Below are positions 1 to 14,200 of a stretch of DNA of 64,000 bases, one piece after another (the first letter of the stretch is position 1; the number at the start of each line of letters is the position of its first letter). The stretch lies in contig VUYV01000003.1 in NCBI GenBank assembly GCA_008711295.1, positions 11,103,578 through 11,167,577 on the forward strand, read 5' to 3'. The notes beneath the pieces are model-generated. The model did not search any database, had not been told where the DNA came from, and saw only the letters and a program-made list of their open reading frames with translations. The position numbers and the translations under genes are program-made. This DNA comes from Anarhynchus alexandrinus (lineage: Eukaryota; Chordata; Aves; Charadriiformes; Charadriidae).

Positions 1-450
1 AGAGGACGGTACTCCCAACAGACAAACACCCAGCAACAGTTTCACTACCAGTAACGGGTTTCCCTCACCCCAAAATCCAAACACACCTCCGCACCTTTGC
101 CTACATGGAGTTAAACCATAGGTATACCCTTCACCTTGAGGTCGTTTTTCTTGTAACCTGGCCAGAAGCTGTTGCTCAGATCACTTTGCATCTGACGCTG
201 TAGGTCTATAAATAACACATGCACAACGCAGCCAGGTACTCACATGCAGCTGATTAAAATAAACTCATTTAAAGAGGGGAGCCACCTTTGAAATGGAAAC
301 AAATGGATACAGGAAGGCCAAAGGATTTAAAAGCTTGAGAACTGCTGAGCCAGTTACTGCCAGGCTGCCATCTCCACCGCTGAGCTGTTATCACCTGTAA
401 TGTTTCTGCATAATCACTTAAACAAAAATCAAAGCAAAAGGAAATTATGA

Positions 451-474
451 TTTTTTTTTTTTGGGGGGGGGGGG
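451..474. repeat. T12-G12 homopolymer junction
   Basis: Twelve T residues are followed directly by twelve G residues. Such a junction is unstable in replication and difficult to sequence, so the run lengths may not be exact. Nothing suggests a function. Confidence 0.9.
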
Positions 475-3074
475 AATTGAGGGAGGGAAATAAAATAAAA
501 TAAACCAAATCAAACAAACACCCGGGTACAAGCCTAACCACATTAATACACTCACTTACGACCGACAGAAAGTGAAACGCAAGTTCCTAAAGGGACAAGA
601 CAAACCCAGGTAGCCCAGAAATGGAACAAGGCAAACCATCAGCCCCTGCCTCGCTCAGCCCGGGCAGGCAGCACGGTTCACCAGCAGGCTGGCGAGGAGA
701 TGGAACTCCTGGCCTTCTGCCCTTTCAGGGAACGCAATTTATAGCCAATTTCTGAACTCCAGATATGAGAAATTGGAAACACTGATATAGATGCAGTCTC
801 TGGGTTTTAGGCATCACAGCTTGGTTTTAATATTGACCCGGCTGACTGGCAACGAATCATCAGCGAACAGCAAAGAAGATTAAGATCTAAAGTGTGGTAG
901 CAACTTCATTTCCAAATGCTTTTTCAAAACAGGAAAACTCCCTGTGCAGTGAACAGCACTGAGGAGAGCAGGGAGCAAAAAATATCCAAGTTCTGTGCGA
1001 AGAAGGAAAAGTGTAGGCGTGCGAGGCTTGCACTGATTTATTACTGGCTCATCAGTAGCTAACATATAAAACCAACTATAAAAGGAACAGCTGTGAAATA
1101 TTTTCCATTTTAACAACCATTGCACACTCTTCCTTCCTAGAAGATACAAAGATTCAAAGTTGATTTTTCAATTTGAACAAATGCCTGCACAAGCATAACA
1201 AACAAACAACAAAAAAAACCCCATTTGCTTTTTGTTATCCTCTCCCTTACCTAAACACGAATAATGTAACAGGGGTCCCTGCATTCAGGTACAGGTCCTA
1301 AATACATAAACTCTAAGCTTCACTGTTTGGCAAACCGAATTAAAGCTCTTTGGAGATGCATGTAAAATAAAGAACAATGTTTGGAATAAGGATATCTTCA
1401 TGTCTAAATATTGTATATCTACACCAAACTATTTATATCACATTTAAAGCTCTAGGCCTAGCTATTAATTTTCACACATCATACCAGATTCAATTGCCTA
1501 TTAAAAGGATCTTCCCTTTTTCTCATTAGTCAATTATTCATTAACCTCCTAGAAACATTCATAGAAGGCACAATTTATTTCAGGAAAGAATAGGAAATTG
1601 TCATTATAAAGACATCTGAATTTAATATTTCTTTATGACAGAAACAGAACAGTAGGTAATGGGACACTTAACTGGCCAACATCAGAACAAACTTCTGAAG
1701 AATCGCTTTTGACGTTATTTTTGATATCAAAAGAGCCACATGATCACAGCATCTGCAAATCAACATTTTCAGCTAACGAACCTATTTCCAACAGAAAGAG
1801 GGCCTTACATTAAAAACACTCCTGCAGTCCGTGAAAGAAGTTATCCTAGATCTGACGCTTCAGTTATGCTTCTGCTTAGCGACTGACTACGCTATTTCCA
1901 CATCAACAAAACACGCTGAATGTTAAAGGAGCCAAACAGACATTTGTACCACTGCAAGCATTGCCACATCTAACAGACGAGCCTTAATTAAAACAGAAGC
2001 ACAACGTACAGCCAACCACCCTAAGAATGTGTTTCTCTTGATTGTACCTCGCCCCAACAGGTATTTCACACCGAAGAGCTGAAGGTCTCCCTGTTGCAGC
2101 CTCTTCCTTCCATGGTTTCACACATAAACCACTAAATGACTATGTGCTGCAGCATATGCAGTCAGTTAATATTCATCTGTATTTACACTTCCTAGCGTGT
2201 ATCACCGAAGGATGCTAACACAACAAGTACTCTCTCTCAAAACACACAGCAGTCATTTCCCATCTTCTTAGGGGCTGTCAGCTCCTGCGACAGGGTAGAG
2301 CAGCTTTGTAAAAATCCACAGCAATGCTTTACTCCAGCTCAAGCAAGCAGCAAATAAAAAAAAATAAATAATAAATCCTTGCCCTGAAATGAGATGGGGA
2401 ATTTACCTCAGTAGGAATGTGGCTTTTAATACTCCTTCACCATGAAGTGATCTGAGTTTCTCCTTCACGTCTTGCCAGAAAAGTGGTGGGCTGGGGGGGA
2501 AGAGTATTTCATCTTCCTCTCCTGACTCTTCTGTCAACTGGGCAGCACAACTGCAACTGGCCCGTGGATTTTGGAAATTATTTATAATGCTTCAGAAGAA
2601 GGGGAAACTACACACACTTCAGTACCCAGTAAGTATCATAACACAGCTGACATCCATTACAGTCACCATCCAAAAACCAGGTTAATTAAAACTATCCAGT
2701 CTCTGGAAGATTCACAAGTTGGGCTCTGGAACAGCTGAAGCAAGTTTTCTAAAGTTTGGATGCTTAAAAGTTGATAGCAACAAGGAATATTTGAGATATG
2801 ATTTCATTTCGAATTTGACAGAACTAAAATATCATATTGATTAAAAACACGGCTGAAAACGGCCAACTGCAAAATTTTCTGGGGTGTGATTAACAACTTG
2901 CACTCACCAGTGCTATTCGCTGCTGGGACACCCACAGTATTTGATCCCCTTCTCTGGAAAGTGGAGTACATTTCTTCCACTTAAGTGAACTCCTCCCCTC
3001 ATCAAAATTTTTTTGCAGGAGGAAGAAAAAATTATTTTGGCATTAAAGAGGTTGGTTTTGTTTGTTTGGTAGTT

Positions 3075-3104
3075 GGGAGGGGGTGGGGGTTGTGTGGTGT
3101 TGGG
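3075..3104 (+). other. Potential G-quadruplex motif
   Basis: Four runs of three or more G occur within 30 bases on the plus strand (GGG, GGGGG, GGGGG, GGG). The last loop is long, 12 bases, so the fold would be weaker than the motif at 53994. The plus strand is the template strand of SLC22A23. Confidence 0.4.
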
Positions 3105-5211
3105 TTTTTTTTATTTCAATGAAAACACACACACAACTACTGCATGCTTTAGGCAACGAAAAGTAAGAGCAGAAGTTGGCAGTCTCCAGCAAGGGGGCTG
3201 TGGTCCTTCCAGCAAGCACACGTTTGAGAGCACCTCGTGCACACTGGGTCTGACCACGGGTTGCTTGGAAGAAGCCCTGCACTCCCATAGTGCAATGAGC
3301 AGCATCCCTCCAGCGCGGCGGTTTGTAGGGTGTTTGCACCAACGCCAGCCCAGTTAGTGCCCTCATCCCTTCCCCAGGCCTGGGGCTGCTTCAGCACCAG
3401 GCAGGCGGTAAGGGTTATGCGGGGAACGGAGCACACAGCTGAGGGGCAGCACGAGGTAAAAGAGAGAGATGGGAAGATGCTGGCAGCAAGCAGAGGCCCC
3501 TTCTCTAATTAGAAAGCGCAAAATAAATGCCAGAGACTGGGGCTAACACTACTGTGCCACAAATCACAGCCAGTTTCAGCAGTGAGCTGTTAAGGTGTGC
3601 TAGAAAGAGCCAAAGCGCCAAACTTTCTGTAACATGCAGCACGTGTCTGAGTCCTGGCTGGCATGTTCCCCACCACGAAGGAACTGGACATTTGGTTTTG
3701 GTTGGTGGTGCAGCCCTGGGGAATGACATTTGTCACCAGAGCGCCACCGGCATAGCAGGGGAGACACTCCTGTTTGTGAAATACCAAATGATCCTCAACA
3801 CAGTCCTTGGCAGGTGAGCAACCAACACGCTGAATTTTCAAGTCCATGTGCAAATGTAGATGAGATGGGATGGGTAGGTCTGGGTTTTGTAACGCTTTAA
3901 GATAACTAATAATGGCTGCAAACATCATAGGAGATTTTCAGATGAAGCATTTAATAAAAAACCCATCCACAGGATCATGGAAGAGTCTTATATTACAGAG
4001 CCAGTATTTTCCACACATATTATTGCTTGAATTAAAATTGATCCTTATAATAAGGCATACACTGAAGTGTATGAAGACCCAAAGCCCAAGAACTAATGCA
4101 CTTTATATAAGATTAGAATAAGCAAAGCTGTGGCTAAAAAATTAAGTTCTCTGTGACTGCAATGCGTGTCCCACAAGACGCCTGCTACAAAGCGCTATAC
4201 AAGCTCCAAATGTGTATGTCTGTGTCGGAGCAAACGTAACACCCTGGGACGCTAAGGGGCTTAACGTCTTTGGAATGAAACAAGGAGAGGCGATAGAGAA
4301 ATAATTTCTGAGCACATTTACAATGCTGGCAACAAAGGAGATTTCCATATCTTATATTAGAAAACAAACACATACCAATCGGGGGTGTTACACACTTAGT
4401 ACTGTGGGCTAAATCTGCTCCTAATCCAAAGCCATAGACCTGAGTCTTAATCCCCCAAAATGAGCAGCCTGACCTCCCCCCTCCTTCCCTCTTCCCATTT
4501 TTTCAGTGTTAGCTGTTACGCGAACGCTATGTTGAAACGCTTCAGTGGCCACCATCTCTTTGAGAGAGGCCACAGAGCCTCCTTTGCACTGGGATAAGCC
4601 TTTCAAAGAGTAAGATCTTTTGCTCTTTAGTCTCATAAGCACACACAGGCAAGCGACTAAAGAAGTAAAGATTTGGAGAAGAATAATTTCTTCCTCAGGA
4701 ACCAGATGGAGGATGTCTTTTGCATGGGAAATCAAGGAACAAAGGTGGTGTCATGAAGGAATTAAGACATTTCTCTTCCTAAGGGGCATCCTTGGAGACA
4801 CTACTCAAAATCCACATTTTGCCTATTTCATCGGTGCAGTTCTGCTTATTTACAAAACCAGGCAGCGAGCCAGGTCTCTGCACTGAGCAGAGCCATGGAG
4901 TGAGCAAAGGGAAACAGCCTCATTCGGAGATCACAGTCTTCCCTTCTGAAGGTGCCGCATCCCAAGTAGCCTGGCACCCAGCTCCTTCCCACAGCCAAAA
5001 CCCCATCCACCCTAGACATTTCTTGCTTCTGTTACATTTAAAATGGAGTGGAGCTCCACAGACTCACCTACCATCCTTTGTGTTATTTTTATAGTTATGG
5101 CTTAGCTGTTTCCAGAACCTGAGAACATTTGGGTCTCTGCTGCCTCTGCAATTTAGACCTACACTCCAATGACAGAGCTGCTTTTAAATTATGGCTAAAG
5201 CCCACTGAAAT

Positions 5212-5229
5212 CTTAAAGTGCACTTTAAG
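5212..5229. repeat. Perfect 18-bp palindrome
   Basis: CTTAAAGTGCACTTTAAG reads the same on both strands; the flanking bases do not extend the symmetry. It may be a chance event: roughly one perfect 18-mer palindrome per few hundred kilobases is expected in random sequence. It could also be a dimeric protein-binding site. Confidence 0.85.
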
Positions 5230-8200
5230 TAAGTTGATGGTGTTATGGTGAGCTTTGACTTTGCAATTTCATTCAGACATCACAAAAAACAAAAATAAAA
5301 AAAAAATCAAGGAGCTGTTAAAGAAGAAATGGGAAAAACACTTAAGACTGAGACCATTTGTTTTTTTTTCCCCAGAGAAATTAAACTCAAAAAATTTTAC
5401 AAATATCCTTATCCTTTCTTCCTAAACCACTGTTTCTCCATGCACCACTGGGCACGTACCCACCCACACAGATATACACTGACCTTTTTTGTTCCCAAAC
5501 TCCTGACAGAGGAATTGTGCCAGCCTCCCTGCAAACACCGCTTAAGTACACAGTTCCCCCCTCATATCAGAACTACCGCACACCACAGGAGTCAGATAGG
5601 GAACAAAGATAAATTTAGAAAGTCAAATGCATTAAAAGACGTTTTTGTTGTTGCTCACCCCCACCCCGGAGCGACCCAGGCATTCCCGAGAGGAGGTGAG
5701 AGATGCTGTGCTCTTTCTTACATGCCCAGCAGTTTCTGAAAGGCTTCAGTTTTAACCTGCTGACAGGTTAAGTGCATTGCAGAGATACCAGATCGCCCAA
5801 GAAAACTTTGCCTTATTTTCAGACATCCCCCCTGCTACTTAGTTTTTATCTCCAATACTGCACTGCAATACGTAGGACTAGCCTTCCTTTCTAGAAAACC
5901 GATTAAGGTACGTTGCTTTCATCTGGGGATAGCTCGGGTATGACAGTTACCTGATTTTTATTTTAAGAAAAAGTTAACAGCAAAAGCAAGAGCTGCTGGG
6001 GTAGGTGGTGGGTTAGGGAGCAAGGAGGAACCCTTCAAATCCAAATCACACTTTTCTGCACTTCTACAGCTGGAATTAAATCAGATCTATTTGAATCCCT
6101 TAATCAAATCTTTTTAATTCTACATTTGAAATCACAGTATGTTTACCGTAAATTAAATTAATTCTAAAAAAATTAAAACTAAATTAATTCAAAACAGTGT
6201 TCAAGCAAACAATGATTTGCTGTCAAAACTGCAAAGAAAGTCAGACACTGAGCGTGCAGAAACCATTGACCAATGCTCTGAAACAAGCGTTTGCAGAAGG
6301 TCTAACTCAGCTATTGACGACACTTTTCCTCAAGTGGGCAAAGTATTTTGTAAATTTAAGTTTGTTTAAATTAACCTATTACTATGGGCTTTGAACTTGC
6401 CACTGAGAGCAAGCTGTGGGAGTGGGGAAGTTTCAGGATGTGGAAAGCTTATTCTTCTCTTCCCTCTGGTATCTACTATGTCATCTACCGTAATATCTAA
6501 AATCTTGAAGGACACGGTGACCAGAAACAAAAAGCCACAATGCTACCTTTCTTTAATGACATTGGGTAGCTTTCAAGAGCAAAACCATATTTTGGTAAAC
6601 TACTTTTTTTTTTGCTCAAACAGAAGAGCATTTGAGCAAGCTTTTATTTCACTGATTAGTCTTTTAAAAAATGTTGGTGCTTTTTAATTCCGTTTTCCTT
6701 TCAAGTGCAGCTTGGCACAAACCACAAGGGAAAAACAACTATTAATCAGGGATCTGAGTAAGTGCACGCTGAGCCCTACAACTACTTCAGTGAGCATGTA
6801 TACACATCCAGCATGCACCCACCCAGTTCTCCAGGAATAGTGCCAAATGAATGTGAAAACTATATTTAATTACAAGTCAACGCATTTGAATTACTACCAG
6901 CCAGTGACCACCTACTTCCCTTTTGAAAAGCATCTTAAAATAATTAAGTTCTGACTTTAAGGTAGGGTTTCAGCCTTGCTGTCTGAAGGCAAGAATGTAA
7001 AATCTATAGCCAAATCCTTGATTTTCTCCATACCAAATATATCTTGTCTACTTTAAGATGTGATTCAAAATTGGGATTCAGAATCAGCAGCAGGAAACAC
7101 CTTGTGCCCTGACGAGCAGACCCACTGCAATTTTACGTATCATGTGAAGGACACTGACTCCTCCAGTTCCACCCTTTCCCACTTACTACTTCTTATCCTT
7201 CTGGCTGACAGACAAAGCATTCAGAGCTTTTGTATTTTAAAACTGCTCTGCCAGTCCTTCCATTACAGCTACAAAAAGGTTTGCTGGCTCAAAGATGTTG
7301 ATGTTTGTCACCAGCCGTGTTAAAAAACATCAAAAGAGGCTTTAGACCTTGCTTCATTAAGCCAGCAAAGCCTTAGTCTTGATGCTAAGTTAGAAAAAAA
7401 AAAAAATACATCAACACCACAGTCAGGTATGTGGAAACAGTCACAGTTCTCTTTCAGGAGCCAGTCAAGTCCAATGCTGGACAGGACTTGGACAATACTG
7501 TTCAAGGCAGGAAAACAATACCTGACCTGCATGGTTACAGTGGCAGAACGACAAGAATTGATCAAGGTCTGCTGAGAGGGTGGGAAAATAAAAATTAAAA
7601 AAATAAAATAAAATGAAAATAGCCTTCATATGTTCTTGTGCATGCAAAGGAGAATTGTCAGAGTGAAATTGTACTGAATAAACCTATCAACCCACATGGC
7701 TGCAGAGTGCCTCCGATCCCACAAAAGCCATCTTAAATCCAGATTTACTGAATCATAAAACCACAACCTTAATATTCTGGCACACTGTAACCATATTTTG
7801 CTGATGTCATTTTTGTTGTTTTGTTGAGACAAAGAGCTGTGGGGCAGTGGGAGAACGCCAGACCACTGCTATAAATTCCCAAATTTTTTAACACTAGAAA
7901 AGCTCCCCCCTCAATTTGGGGAGAGTGGGGGGCTGTTTATTTTACTGCTTTGACATCTAATGTTTAGAGATATAAGAAAGACAATGCTCAGAAACAACAA
8001 CTCTGTATGAAGCTCTTAACCTGGATTAAAGAAAAAAAAGCTCTTACATCTCAGAAGCAGAAATGGACAGCACATAACTAAAAGCACACAAAACCAAGCC
8101 AACAGGTAAAATGCATTTATAGAGCAAATGATACTTTTGCTAGGGAGATTAGACAAATGTATTTAAAATTCACTTAATTAAATTCAAATTCACTTGTGTG

Positions 8201-11200
8201 TGGGTTCACTAAAGTTCCTCTCTTTAAATATATCCCTAAGCAGATTCATTCCATTTCCCAACACGGAGTCTATTGCCAGGCATGTAAATTCAGCTCAGTT
8301 TGATGATCATGACACATTCCTCTCACCCTCATGTTTAAGGGGAAGTCCAAAGACAAGCAAGAAAGCGCATATCCTCACAAAAAGTCTCTTTCCAGCCTAT
8401 TCTAAAGAACAAATAAAAGGGAACCAATATATTTGCATTCAAGTGGGTTTGGTTTTGACTTTCTGACAAGTGACAGTTTCAGACAAATGAATAAGCCAAA
8501 TGCACATCAGTAAACATCTGAAATTCAGAGATTTCTACAAACTATCCAGTTTCCTTTCCAGAAGGAGAGACATCCCAGCAGAGACATCAGAAATATTAAG
8601 AACAGCAATGGAAGGTGCAAGGATTTCCTTGTTCTGCTAGTCTGTGCGTCGCACTTAACTAAAACCTCTTCCTCTAACTGCAAATACATCTTGGTCTGAA
8701 TCAATAAACCAGAAAAGCAACAGCCCAAACTTCCCTGGGGTCCACTGGTCTCAACTTCTCCAGTGCAATCCAATGTGTCTTTGTGCACACATGAAGTCCA
8801 CCCCTCTTTTCCAATTGTTTCTGTTCCAGATAACTTCAGAGAAATGAAACAAGTTCAAGAAATCCTGGTCCTCCCACACAAGGTCTTTTTGTGATCAAGT
8901 ATTCCCTGCTAGTGACTGGATAGAAGATGTTTTTCTTTGTCTCCCTGTCCCTCCTGTCTGCCGGCCTCTCCTTACCCTTCAGACAGCTGGAAGCATGTCC
9001 TCCTCAGCACCGTCTATTCCAAGCACTTACATACTACACATCAGTTTGCAGACACTACAAAGGCTTTGTCTACAGAATGCAGAGACTTGTTCTACAGAAA
9101 TGCCTGTGTGAGAAGCAGTAGTCTCCACTCCAGACACTGCTCTACCAAGAGCAAGCTCTGAAACTGCTTTACCAAACAGTATTTTGACTTTTCTTCACAA
9201 GATCACCCCCAGCCCCTTAGCAGCAAGACAGAAAAAAAGCTGCAGCCTTGCTCTCGCATGGGTCAACACCTATGGCTCCCAAAGCAGCCTAACGAAGAGA
9301 GGCTTTAAGCATGTTGTAAGCGGCAGATGAGAAGCCAATGACGGTGTGTGAGCGTAAAGCCCATGGCACCATTTGCTGTTGTGGTACCTCAGAAACACCG
9401 TATAGATAAGGGCATCATCTTGACGTTTCTCTGGCACTAGCACAGTATCTAAAAGGGAGCCCAAAGATGGGACTGGGCTCCAAGATCTGATGGGACCATA
9501 CCACCTTCTCCATTTCAGCTCTTCTTTTCAAGAACAGGAAAAATGGAGGGCTCTCCTATGTTTGAGAGGAGTTATGTAGGAAGTATTAAGTACATAACTG
9601 ACAGGAGACCCTCATTCCCCTCAGGGAAGAGCCCACTGAGACACTGAGGATTGGAAACAACGTGGGCTCCTGATAAGGAATAGCCTTTGCTCAGAGGATG
9701 GAGATGCCCCGTTGTGACTGCCGTGCCACCCCTGGATGAACTCTGCTGCCACGCTGGGATGTATTTTACCAACAATCACCAACCACCTCCTGGCCAGCAG
9801 GTTACCTCCACCTGCATCAGTGACCAAAACCTCCATCAGACCTCAAATGAGCCGAGTGCACCAAGCCCTGCCCAGCACAGGTTTCCATAAAGCCTCCTGT
9901 GAACCAAGTCAGGACAAAAACCAGCCTCAGCTTCACACCTACTTATTTAACCTAAAAGGATTCCTTTCATCTCCAGGCTGTGCTACTTCTCTTTTATTCA
10001 GCTGCCTTAGTGGACTCCTCCTCTCTGGGAATGGGAAGTATTTCACATCACAGCAGTTTGTCCAGGAAGCTTGGAGACACGTAAGCATTTCCTAGCCCTG
10101 TCAGCCATGTAATGAGGCTTGAAAGTTAGAGTTTAGTTTGCAGAGTCATTAGATCAGTCGTTACTGTGGCTGCACACAGGCATGTACAGGGTTTTAAGTG
10201 AAGCCTCTGTGGCCACCTACACAGGAGGAGGGTGTGGGCTGAGACCTTGTTTACAGGACCACTCGATGTTATAAACAGGTGGAAACTTGGCACTGGTTAG
10301 CAAGGCTTAAATGCCACATGAGCTTTTGCCTATTTTGCTAGCTACTTTTAAAACCCATGCAAACTCCTCCTCCTGCCCTTCAGCTGAAGCTAAGCACCCT
10401 CTGAAGGTGCTGAATGCCAAGCATGTTGGAGCTGCTGGGATGGTACTGCTCCTAAACAACACATGCAGCCACTCCAACATGCCCTGCGCCGCAGGCCTGC
10501 CAACCTCTCCGATTCCAGATGCGCCTCCTCTTTGATTCCTCCTTCTGACTTTCCAAATTTCAAGCCTGGTAAGAACTGGCATCAGAGAGAAGGCTGAGGT
10601 AACGACGAGGAGCTGCATGCCAAGTTTGTGGTCTGTTGCTGGTAGAGAGCCTCGCAAACAAAGGAGGCCAAACCTAATTCACAGAAGGGATTCACGATTC
10701 ACCACAGTGCAAACAGTACTTGGGACACCCCACATTGCCTTGTCCATAAGCTCAGCCTCCACCGCAAGCTGGGAGTTAGAGGAAGGCACGCGTCTTCTCC
10801 ATCCCAACTGTGCTGGTCCTCAACTCCTACTCCTCTCTCTGGATGGCTCTTACCAGAGCGAATGAGCTGCCCGTAAGCAGAGCCACTAACGAAGCCTGAA
10901 CCATGCCAAGACCTTCCTCCACACTGAGGTGCACCTTGAGGGTTATGGCTTGCTTTTGTGTGACTGAAACTGGTCAACAGGCTCAAAGGTGATGTGGGCA
11001 AAAGGAAAAAGGAGAAAGCACTGGGGCAAGGAGGAAGATATACAGTGATTGAATGAGCTACATTAGTTGATTTTCTTAGGAAAACAAGCTTAAAAAAATC
11101 ATTTACACGGAACGGCAAACATCTGGGCCTGGAGACACAGAAAATTTAAGGCAAAGTTGAGAAATTCAGAGTGCTGTTTCTGCCTGTGGCCTGTGCTAGA

Positions 11201-14200
11201 ACCATGTGGTAAGACTTTATTCGGGATATTTTCTCCACGAGACAAGTCTCCACCTATGCAGTTGCAGGAGACAAGCTACAGAGCTGCTTTCAAACTACAA
11301 AGCCAGAGAAAGGCTACTTCTAAAGGAAACAGTCATTGCTCTTGTGGGAGCTGTCACACCTTCAAGACTAAGTGTTCTGGCTTTCTTGGCGCACCAAGGA
11401 GACCTGCCAATGTGTTTAAAATGGCTTGGTTCTGAGTAACACTAATTTACACTGTCACCGATTTGAGTAAGCCACGAAACTTGCCTGAAAGAACCACATC
11501 CAAAAAGTTCAGTTCAGATCCGCACTTCCAAAATTAGCTACCAACCCATTAAAAATAACCATAATTTAGCCTTGGTAGAGCAAGGGTGGACCTTCTCCTC
11601 TGATGTCCACCCAGTCCTAACAATTACCATAAGCTGCTCATGACTCTTCCCTCACATTCCCAAGATAGCTACTTGTTTTCTAGTGTCACATTTAGTCTTA
11701 GGAGTATAGAATCAATTAATATAGGAAATGTATAGAAATCTGCAATAACTCAAAAAGAAAAATATTTTTCCTTCAGATCAAGTTGGTTTGACATTCCAGA
11801 AAAAAATCTGCAGTCAGTATGTACGATATGAGATAACAACTACTACGGAGAAGGGTGAATGTGTTGGCAGCACAGAGCATGAAATGACATGGGCAATTTG
11901 GCTGCCAGCAGGAAAGATTGTTTGGATTAAATAAAAAGAAGTGTTAAATGTTTGCCTGAGCCAAGAAAGCTTGACCCTTGCTTTTGAGAAGGATATATAA
12001 ATTGGTTCAACAATTTAACAAAGTTTCAGTTATGCAGTACTTAGTGCCTGGAAAAAAAACCTTTATACTTACTACTTATAAACTCTGCTGAATCCTTGCA
12101 AGCATGTTTGCTCAACACTCTTAGCACTGCAAACACTTCTTCTAGGAAGAAGTTTTTTCCCTCCACTTCTGCAGGGTTTGTTCCATATGGTCACAGGCGA
12201 CCAGTTCAGTCTGGCACAGGGCAAAATGAAAGCTAATCAAAATATTCTCCCTATTCTTTCCAAAGGCTTAGTGGTACAGATAAACTACCAAACTGAATTT
12301 CATTTCAGCACCTGAGAAGCAGCTTGAAGTAAACACCTGAAAATAACACCCTGAAAAGGCAGTGCTGTTTGCAACAACACTTCCATGAGATGATGCCCAG
12401 AAGAATACGGAGAATATATGGCAAATGGCAAATCCAGTCCGATACCTGTATTTCTGCATCAATCTTGTCAGTCCTTCTATTTGTACAAGTGGCTATAAGC
12501 GTTTACCCTGAAGAAATAAGAGTGCTGCCTTACAAAAATAATGAACACTTCAGTTGGAGGCAGAGCCCAACCAGGGGATCAAAGGTAAAAACAAGTAAAA
12601 CAGAAGAAAAAAAAACAAACCCTAGTGAATTAACATGCTTTGTCAAGTTGGCAGCCAAGCAAGCTGTCTTCCCTGCACTCCCCCCCCTACTGTCAATCAT
12701 CTGATTTCATTGCAGTTGCTTTTACTTCACATATTACAATATGTCACCCCTCTGCTCACAGGTACATGACAATTACTAATAAAAGAGGCATGGGAAATTA
12801 AGTTAAAAAAAAAAAAGAGGCTCAGGATAAAGTGCCTTGTGTAACTCAATATGCAAGATGCCAGTTTTTCACAATGCCAACTATATAGCAACAAACACAG
12901 AGGTAAATATATCACAGCTACAAGCAAAAACCCCACAAACCCGTGGCCAACCCACATGCAGCGGTTTGTTTGGGAGAGTTCTGGTGGAGTTTTTTTGTTG
13001 TTCTTATTTTTTTATCATTATTTTAAAGGTTTTTTTTCCTTCTCATTTGCAATTAAATAGACATGAGGATCACAGCTTGCTGATGCCTCTTAGTCATGAT
13101 CCAGAGCTGCTTGTTCTCCCCATACATAAAAAATTTCCAGCAGGCAGGGAATCTCACCCCCAGCATGATGCAATTGCAGCTTTTGTGCACCTCAGCTCTA
13201 TGGGAAGCAATCTGCCAGTTTGCATCCCGTTACTTCAGATGGCTCGCATAGTTGCCAAAGAGCGGGCAAGCTGCTGGGAACGCAGGAGTTCATTATCAAT
13301 ATCAATTTGGACCATTACTCGCAGGCCAGCATGTGAACCGTAGCATAATAACACTGTAAATTTTAAAATGCTTAATTGTTCCCATAGCCAACCTGCCAGC
13401 ATCAACTTGGGCTACACCTTGGGCTGGGGGGTAGGGAGAAAAAAAAGCTTTATTTTCTGAACGGCAGCCCATAAAAACATAGTTTAAGGAAAGGCTTCAT
13501 GTTTGAGGTGACACACTCTTCCCTCAAGAAGCCCTTCCCAGTTTTAATGGAGGGCGAGTGGCACAAGCCCGAAGAGCAGGTAAAAAAAGTTAAGCAAAAC
13601 TATGACAGTTTGGTCAATACCTCACTGATTCTCGTGTTTTAAAAAATCTGAATGACACTGCAATCAAGAACATCGTCCTCTTACAACAAGAAGAGGACGT
13701 AAACAAATTCGGTCCTTACAGAAAGCACACCTCTTCAGAAGTCACCATGCCACAGCCCTACACGCGCAGAGGGCTCTGGCCCTGCTGGATGCAGATACTA
13801 GCGTGGAGGACGCAGACGCTTCTCTTTCATCCGTCCTTTGGGCCTCGAACAGTAACGGACCCCTGTGCAGAGCTAAAAGTGACATAAAACCAGAGCCCTG
13901 CCAAATTAGCTGGAACACTAACTAAGAGCAAGAAGCCTAAAATACATCAGACAAGGAAGCGCCTGAACTCAGCAGATGGCAAAGAAAGCTAAACGTAGGC
14001 TCCTACAATTTGAAAGGCTACAAGCAATGGATCAGGCTAGACTGGCCAACTACAGCGCTGTCCCAGGACACGAGACTCTTTGAAAATGCAGCGGAATGAG
14101 AAAGACATCTAAACAACACAAATAGAAGGTCATCCAAGCAAAACCAGAGCATTCCAGAGCTTCAGCAACAGGAGGTGACGATGACAGCCATTTAGTTCTT

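Noticed and set aside
12837..13343. 168-codon open frame on the plus strand
   Set aside because: Hydrophobic part comes from a T-rich tract; no homology recognised and no transcript signals.
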